Below, piece after piece: positions 21,411 to 21,495 of a stretch of DNA of 21,495 nucleotides. The position numbers and the translations under genes are program-made. Below the pieces are notes generated by a model, which saw only the letters and a program-made list of their open reading frames with translations, did no database searches and was not told the origin of the DNA. This DNA comes from Caryophanales bacterium (GTDB lineage: Bacteria > Bacillota > Bacilli > Exiguobacteriales > Exiguobacteriaceae), in NCBI GenBank assembly GCA_902362975.1, contig CABIYO010000045.1, forward strand, positions 1-21,495, written 5' to 3'. Within the stretch, counting starts at the first letter, position 1. Each line of letters starts with the position of its first letter.

Positions 21411-21495
21411 TTAGGTTGTCGTTGCAATGTTTAATGCACCAACTCTGTCTCGATGTGAGTGATACCCGCACGCACAAGAATAGTTTCTGTTTGTC
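21411..21495 (-). CDS. tnpB: TnpB (IS605 OrfB) C-terminal fragment
   Basis: The last 27 codons of a gene that begins beyond the window are visible, from 21494 to a TAA at 21413-21411. They encode NRNYSCACGYHSHRDRVGAL plus NIATTT. This is the C-terminal end of TnpB: the second half of the zinc finger (CxC-G) and the final RuvC Asp in HRD, followed by the conserved NI. TnpB is an RNA-guided DNA nuclease that keeps its transposon at the donor site. The last residues end abruptly, and the neighbouring frame stays open for about 20 more codons; the end may be natural or frameshifted. Confidence 0.75.
   Translation of the reverse strand, partial: TNRNYSCACGYHSHRDRVGALNIATTT

Larger units (their letters stand above)
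21255..21495 (-). mobile_element. Right end of an IS200/IS605 (TnpB-type) element, truncated by the window
   Basis: The TnpB C-terminus, the structured 3' region and the TCAA right-end site lie in the expected order. Only the right end is in the window, so the presence of tnpA and the left end is unknown. The element points toward, and ends 35 bases before, the TRIC-like gene. Confidence 0.65.

Noticed and set aside
1..21495. CRISPR array, tRNA or rRNA genes, phage genes
   Set aside because: No regularly spaced repeats, no cloverleaf with CCA-type end, no rRNA signature and no phage structural or integrase protein was seen.

Overview
The window looks like ordinary chromosome from a low-to-mid GC member of the Bacillales. 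The evidence is strong AAGGAGG ribosome binding sites, sigma-A promoters, S-box and T-box leaders, a HemQ-type haem pathway gene beside pta, and B. subtilis-like mtnWXBD order. Exiguobacterium is my best guess for the genus. That is an inference from memory of gene order and was not checked.

Layout, left to right. (1) 164-3333: a SAM (S-box) riboswitch with its terminator, then the methionine-salvage operon mtnW-mtnX-mtnB-mtnD on the + strand. (2) 3318-4452: a possible gene remnant, then a TerC-family membrane protein, both on the - strand. (3) 4643-5656: folE2 (GTP cyclohydrolase IB), + strand. (4) 5655-6876: a - strand cluster of an uncharacterised protein, a rhodanese and a small membrane protein. 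(5) 6953-9057: pta (-) and hemQ (+), divergent, with a good CcpA (cre) match between them. (6) 9050-10221: a 48-codon gene whose Shine-Dalgarno lies in a long imperfect hairpin, convergent with an orphan ATP-grasp enzyme. (7) 10374-11864: a CPA1 cation/proton antiporter. (8) 11906-16750: a tryptophan operon trpD-C-F-B-A on the - strand. Its genes overlap end to end, and a leader with two complete Trp T-box riboswitches in series precedes it. No trpE or trpG is present. (9) 16823-18255: an APC-family amino acid permease, divergent from trp. (10) 18339-19820: a secreted coiled-coil/M23 (LytM) cell-wall hydrolase, followed by about 420 bases without a convincing gene. (11) 20242-21219: a two-gene operon of a TRIC-like (UPF0126) channel and a DUF423 protein. 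(12) 21255-21495: the right end of an IS200/IS605-type element, with the zinc-finger C-terminus of TnpB and what should be its omegaRNA. The element's right edge lies 35 bases upstream of the TRIC gene start.

Methionine salvage and tryptophan synthesis are both under RNA-based premature-termination control here: SAM sensing for mtn, and double uncharged-tRNA(Trp) sensing for trp. Most genes are compactly arranged, and convergent pairs share bidirectional terminators. The points most worth a second look are the TnpB/omegaRNA end at the right edge, the tandem T-boxes on a trpE-less operon, the hairpin-masked small gene at 9133, and the ATP-grasp gene next to it.
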